Below are positions 60,571-64,000 of a stretch of 64,000 bases of DNA, piece by piece; within the stretch, counting starts at the first letter, position 1, and the number at the start of each line of letters is the position of its first letter. The position numbers and the translations under genes are program-made. The notes beneath the pieces are model-generated. The model was given only the letters and a program-made list of their open reading frames with translations. It did not search any database and was not told where the DNA came from. The DNA is from Mesorhizobium sp. GTDB lineage: Bacteria > Pseudomonadota > Alphaproteobacteria > Rhizobiales > Rhizobiaceae. The stretch is taken from NCBI GenBank assembly GCA_004020645.1, contig SAQL01000021.1, positions 1-64,000 on the forward strand, given 5' to 3'.

Positions 60571-61353
60571 TCACTGGGCGGTCCAGCCGCCGTCGACCGA
60601 AATATGCGTGCCGTTGATCTGCGCTGCCGCATCCGAGCACAGGAACACCGCGGCAGCAGCAACCTGCTCGACCGTGACGAACTCCTTGGTCGGCTGCTTT
60701 TCGAGCATGACCTCGCGGACCACCGTGTCGCGGTCCATCTTGTTGGCCTTCATCTGGTCGGGGATCTGCGCCTCGACCAGCGGCGTCAGCACATAGCCGG
60801 GGCAGATGGCGTTGCAGGTGATCTTGTCGCGCGCCAGTTCCAAAGCGACCGTCTTGGTCAGCCCCATGATGCCGTGCTTGGCCGAGACATAAGCCGACTT
60901 GAACGGCGAGGCGACCAGCCCGTGGGCCGAGGCGATGTTGACGATCCTGCCGCCGCCGGCTTGTTTCATCAGCGGGATCGCGGCGGCGATGGTGTGGAAG
61001 GCCGACGACAGATTGATGGCAATGATCGCGTCCCATTTCTCGATGGGAAATTCTTCCACCGGCGCAACATGCTGGATGCCGGCATTGTTGACCAGGATGT
61101 CGACCGAGCCGAACGTCTCGGCTGCTTTCTCGATCAAAGCGCGGCATTCGGCCGGCTTCGACATGTCTGCCTTGATATAGACGGTCTTCACGCCGTGATG
61201 TTTGGCGATCGCATCGGTGATGGCCTGGTCGTCGGCAGTGTCGGAAAAGGAATTGACGACGACGTTGCAGCCGTCGGCCGCGAGCGCATGGGCGATGGCC
61301 AGGCCGATGCCCGAGGTGGAACCGGTGACGATGGCGGTTTTTCTGCTGGGCAA
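60571..61353 (-). CDS. bdhA: 3-hydroxybutyrate dehydrogenase
   Basis: 260 residues of the short-chain dehydrogenase family. TGSTSGIGLAIAHALAADGC binds NAD, LVNNAGIQHVAPVEEFPIEK contains the BDH-specific GIQHVAP, YVSAKHGIMGLTK gives the catalytic Tyr and Lys, and ICPGYVLTPLVEAQIPDQ is the usual BDH lid. It interconverts D-3-hydroxybutyrate and acetoacetate, the last step of polyhydroxybutyrate use. The start is TTG 61353 after GAAGGA. Confidence 0.95.
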   Translation of the reverse strand: MPSRKTAIVTGSTSGIGLAIAHALAADGCNVVVNSFSDTADDQAITDAIAKHHGVKTVYIKADMSKPAECRALIEKAAETFGSVDILVNNAGIQHVAPVEEFPIEKWDAIIAINLSSAFHTIAAAIPLMKQAGGGRIVNIASAHGLVASPFKSAYVSAKHGIMGLTKTVALELARDKITCNAICPGYVLTPLVEAQIPDQMKANKMDRDTVVREVMLEKQPTKEFVTVEQVAAAAVFLCSDAAAQINGTHISVDGGWTAQ

Positions 61354-61522
61354 GGCGAAATCCTTCAGTACGGTGCTAACGCAAGCATATTGCAGTGCAG
61401 CATATATGTCTCGTGCGGCGCAAGAACAGCGGCACGGATTGGCGCTGACATGAAATTTTTGTCATGAATGAGGACACCCTCACTCGAAGTTGTGCCCTGA
61501 CAGACAGTGTGAAAACAGTTTG

Positions 61523-62209
61523 TCAGCGATCCCGGGTAGCCACTTCTGGGTGCGCCTGAGATTGCGCTTTGGATGAAATCCGGCTCATGAAAAGATGGAG
61601 AGCTCTGCGCGCGGCGAGCGATGGCGGCTCGGACGGATGCCACTCCGGAAAATGACCATCGATGGCCATGCGCGCCAACCCGTAGACAAATGCGCGCGCG
61701 GCAAGCACCAGATGGTCAAAGTCGGTGTCCGGAGCAAGCCGACCTTGTTGTTGCGCTTGGGTCAGCAGGTCGATCATCTTTCGGCGAACGGCTTCATTCT
61801 GATCACGAAGACTATCCGATGCGTCGAAATCAATCAGCGTTCGAGAGCTGATGATTTGGAAATGGGTCGGATTGCTGATCGCCCATTCCAGATAACCTTG
61901 TCCGATCGCTTCGAAAGCCACGATGGGATCTGCGCTGTCGACTTTTGACTGTGCATCGGCAACGGCCTTGGTCAGCCGGTTCATGGCCTGTTCGGCGACT
62001 GCGGTCAGCAGTGCTGTTTTCGACCGAAAATGCCGGAATGGCGCGCCGGGCGAAACGCCGGCACGCTTTGCGGCCTCGCGCACGGACACATGCTCTGCTC
62101 CGCGCTCTTCGATGATCTCCACGGTTGCAGCGATCAAAGCCTCAACCAGATTGCCGTGATGATAGCGCTTGGGGTTGGCGGCGTCGCCGGAATCCGTGGG
62201 GCTGGTCAT
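61523..62209 (-). CDS. TetR-family regulator
   Basis: 228 residues. RYHHGNLVEALIAATVEIIE, then VSVREAAKRAGVSPGAPFRH is the helix-turn-helix, preceded by the basic stretch NPKRYHHG typical of the TetR_C_33 group; WAISNPTHFQIISSRTLIDF lies in the ligand domain. It diverges from a secreted protein gene, with two copies of TGTAATC-GATTACA between them. Confidence 0.92.
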   Translation of the reverse strand: MTSPTDSGDAANPKRYHHGNLVEALIAATVEIIEERGAEHVSVREAAKRAGVSPGAPFRHFRSKTALLTAVAEQAMNRLTKAVADAQSKVDSADPIVAFEAIGQGYLEWAISNPTHFQIISSRTLIDFDASDSLRDQNEAVRRKMIDLLTQAQQQGRLAPDTDFDHLVLAARAFVYGLARMAIDGHFPEWHPSEPPSLAARRALHLFMSRISSKAQSQAHPEVATRDR

Positions 62210-62234
62210 GCCTGCCCAATAGCACGAGTCAAAA

Positions 62235-62291
62235 TGTAATCACCGATTATTTTCTTGTGCTCGCGCGATTCATATGTAATCGGTGATTACA
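62235..62291. promoter_or_regulatory. Two TetR operator candidates, 40 bp apart
   Basis: TGTAATCACCGATTATT (62235-62251) and the perfect palindrome TGTAATCGGTGATTACA (62275-62291) share half-site TGTAATC. The second ends 17 bases before the start of the secreted protein gene and the first lies 25 bases before the TetR start. Confidence 0.75.
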
Positions 62292-62308
62292 CTTCAACGG
62301 AGGTAACC

Positions 62309-62755
62309 ATGCTTCGCATCATCGCAACGTCTGCCCTCGCTTTCTCCTTATCGTCGCTCGGGTCTGCCCAGGCCGAAGATCAGCCAACCCTGCAAATCGT
62401 CTGGCCGGCGGCCGGTTCGGTCATCGAACTCAGCAATGACCCAGAGAAGGCCATAGGCGTCGTCGTCAGCAGCAACTTCACGCTGTTGCCAGCGGGTGAA
62501 TGCGACGGCGTCAGCCAATGCGGCCACGTGCATATGAAGATCGATCCTGCCGGAGATACCTGCAACATCCCCGGCAAGCCGTACAACAGCATGAACAGCG
62601 ACTTTGGCGGCGATCTTATCAAGGCTCGTTTTGGCCATTGTCCGGATGCCGCCGGCAAGCATGTGATCGGCGTGCTACTTGCCGATGATCATCACAAGCC
62701 CATTCTTGTGGACGGCAAACCCGTTACTGCTCTGGTGACGGTGACGACGAAATAA
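62309..62755 (+). CDS. Secreted protein of unknown function, 148 residues
   Basis: 148 residues with a clear signal peptide (MLRIIATSALAFSLSSLGSA, cleavage after AQA). The mature domain is beta-rich: PTLQIVWPAAGSVIELSNDP, then CDGVSQCGHVHMKIDPAGDT, and a late HVIGVLLADDHHKPILVDG. Three cysteines and several histidines (GHVHM, DDHHKP) could bind metal. I do not know the family. ATG 62309 follows GGAGGT. It looks like the sole target of the divergent TetR regulator. Its TAA comes from palindromic element D. Confidence 0.8.
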   Translation: MLRIIATSALAFSLSSLGSAQAEDQPTLQIVWPAAGSVIELSNDPEKAIGVVVSSNFTLLPAGECDGVSQCGHVHMKIDPAGDTCNIPGKPYNSMNSDFGGDLIKARFGHCPDAAGKHVIGVLLADDHHKPILVDGKPVTALVTVTTK

Positions 62756-62857
62756 TGCATGTCGCGCAAAAGCATGCCCTCGGGCTTGAACCGAGGGTGT
62801 GCAGCGGTTTTGCGTTAACGACATGCGTCGCATGAGGCCGGTCAAATGCGACGCGCT
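62753..62857. repeat. Palindromic element, family 1, copy D with nested hairpin
   Basis: The left palindrome (ATGCATGTCGCGCAAAAG at 62755 to CGACATGC at 62826) contains an extra block CATGCCCTCGGGCTTGAACC, whose CCCTCGG and CCGAGGG arms form their own hairpin; other copies lack it. The right palindrome runs GCGTCGCATGAGG to ATGCGACGCGC. The first TAA ends the upstream gene. Confidence 0.8.
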
Positions 62858-62955
62858 ATAGCGCGGGTCGGGCGGCACTCAGCCTGAATTCGAGGCGGAG
62901 ATTTCTGATACGGCCTGCTGATGAGAGATTTCGGCCGGGTTTGGTCGGCCGGCGA

Positions 62956-63567
62956 TCACGACATGGTGTCGAGCTTGCGCTGCATGGCGGCGATCTGCTC
63001 CTTCAGTTCCTGAAGGTCGTCGGGTTTTTCCGACGTCTCTTTCCTGGCCTGCTCCGCCGGCGCTGCGGAAGAGCTGTTCGAGCCTGCGGGTGGGAAGGGC
63101 GTGAACAGGCGCATGGCGTTCTGGAACATCTCCATATTGCGGCGCGTCTGCTCTTCCAGCGCCTTGATCGGCGTGGCGATCTTCATCATGTCCAGCGGCG
63201 ACTTGCCCAACGCACCCTTCATCTGCTCGCGGAAGCGTTCCTGTTCCTTTGAGAAGGCGATCATCGACTGTTCGAGGAAGCTCGGCACAATCATCTGCAT
63301 CTGGTCGCCGTAGAAGGCGATCAACTGGCGCAGGAAGGGAATCGGCAGCATGTTCTGCCCCTCCTTGTTCTCCAGTTCAAAGATGATCTGGGTCAGCACC
63401 GGATGGGTGATGTCGTCGCCGGTCTTGGCGTCCTGGACGGTGAACTCCTCGCCCTTCTTGACCATTTCGGCAAGGTCCTCGAGCGTCACATACGTGCTGG
63501 TGCCGGTGTTGTAGAGGCGGCGATTGGCATATTTCTTGATAATAATCGGTTCGTCTTTCGCGGCCAT
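62956..63567 (-). CDS. phaR: Polyhydroxyalkanoate synthesis repressor PhaR
   Basis: 203 residues. The PHB/PHA accumulation DNA-binding domain is IIIKKYANRRLYNTGTSTYV, then TLEDLAEMVKKGEEFTVQDA; the region to about 120 (IIFELENKEGQNMLPIPFLR) is the second conserved block, and the C terminus is a coiled coil (LQELKEQIAAMQRKLDTMS). It represses PHA and phasin genes and senses granules. ATG 63567 has GGGAGG in range. It diverges from phaA. Confidence 0.95.
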   Translation of the reverse strand: MAAKDEPIIIKKYANRRLYNTGTSTYVTLEDLAEMVKKGEEFTVQDAKTGDDITHPVLTQIIFELENKEGQNMLPIPFLRQLIAFYGDQMQMIVPSFLEQSMIAFSKEQERFREQMKGALGKSPLDMMKIATPIKALEEQTRRNMEMFQNAMRLFTPFPPAGSNSSSAAPAEQARKETSEKPDDLQELKEQIAAMQRKLDTMS

Positions 63568-63866
63568 CAGCATCCTCCCGGGACACCGGCGCACTTGAGT
63601 AAGCTGCCGGTAACGATTGCGCCTTTTCAAGGATATGCGCAAAAGCGTCACAATTCCAAGCGGTTTGTGCAGTGCGGGATAAATTAATGCTGCATGGCGG
63701 CCCAAATATGCTGCGCAGCAATGCGCCAGATTGTTTCCACGATCGCGAGCAACCTGCTTGCGGCGCATGGCCGGCATGCTCATTTCCGGTTTGACTTGGA
63801 TCATTGAAAGGGCAAGAAAAGCCCTGACGATACCAAAACTCGATACCTCGAAGTCTGGAGAAGAAC

Positions 63867-64000
63867 ATGTCCGCTGCCATCGTTGTCGCCAGTGCGGCGC
63901 GCACGCCCGTCGGTTCCTTCAACGGCGCCTTTGCCGCCATCCCGGCGCATGAGCTTGGTGCCGTGGTCATAAAGGAACTGCTGTCTCGCGCCGGTGTCGA
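63867..64000 (+). CDS. phaA: Acetyl-CoA acetyltransferase, 5' part
   Basis: Only the first 44 codons are in the window: MSAAIVVASAARTPVGSFNG, then AFAAIPAHELGAVVIKELLS. This is the conserved thiolase N terminus. It condenses two acetyl-CoA to acetoacetyl-CoA, the first step of polyhydroxybutyrate synthesis. The ATG follows TGGAGAAGAAC. Position beside phaR supports phaA over other thiolases. Confidence 0.9.
   Translation, partial: MSAAIVVASAARTPVGSFNGAFAAIPAHELGAVVIKELLSRAGV

Overview
The window looks like a chromosomal segment of a GC-rich alphaproteobacterium of the order Hyphomicrobiales (Rhizobiales), most probably Mesorhizobium or a close relative. This rests on the tkt-gap-pgk-class I fba cluster beside zapA, the TrcR (DUF1013) regulator, PhaR and phaA, several DUF1127, DUF465, DUF1192 and DUF1244 proteins, and two families of rhizobial-type intergenic palindromic elements. 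The genus is inferred from gene content, not from a search. I saw no tRNA, rRNA, CRISPR array, insertion sequence or prophage.

Layout. 0-3 kb (minus): a metallo-beta-lactamase-fold hydrolase, a 1-Cys peroxiredoxin, a structured segment that may be 6S RNA, zapA and a DUF4164 coiled coil. 3-11 kb (plus): transketolase, GAPDH, a K+/H+ antiporter, phosphoglycerate kinase and class I aldolase, the shared trunk of glycolysis, gluconeogenesis and the pentose phosphate pathway. 11-21 kb: small enzymes and regulators, including a DUF1127 / DJ-1 / VOC / unknown / WYL-regulator block with two near-identical palindromes, the TrcR regulator, a LysE remnant, a quinone oxidoreductase and an MFS transporter. 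21-26 kb: a minus-strand GST-ArsR-SRPBCC-GST-SnoaL run with a frameshifted SRPBCC gene, and a divergent hydrolase/HxlR pair with a perfect palindrome. 26-33 kb: rpmF, mtgA, an FPP synthase, a LysR gene broken at its N terminus by a palindromic element, a methyltransferase, and ispG coupled to a lytic transglycosylase. 34-40 kb: an IclR-controlled catabolic operon (polar amino-acid-type ABC importer, RidA and a SelA-like PLP enzyme). 40-51 kb: purEK, rpmJ, nitronate monooxygenase, pyruvate kinase, N-formylglutamate amidohydrolase, an MFS transporter and a LysR/NAD-epimerase pair. 51-64 kb: an RND efflux pump, an isoquinoline-oxidoreductase-like molybdoenzyme pair with its TetR regulator, a patatin with 3-hydroxybutyrate dehydrogenase, a TetR-controlled secreted protein, phaR and the start of phaA.

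How it fits together. Most of the window is core central metabolism, cell-wall and isoprenoid functions. The accessory part consists of small regulator-target pairs, each with a visible operator-like palindrome in the divergent gap (HxlR, IclR, LysR and two TetR loci). The bdhA, patatin, phaR and phaA genes at the right end suggest polyhydroxybutyrate turnover. The most unusual signal is the distribution of the palindromic elements: copies of the first family sit exactly at gene ends and in several cases supply the TAA stop codon, and one has replaced the N terminus of a LysR gene. No complete novel defence or mobile system was found; the best under-described loci are the SelA-like/RidA importer operon and the double-palindrome WYL-regulator block.
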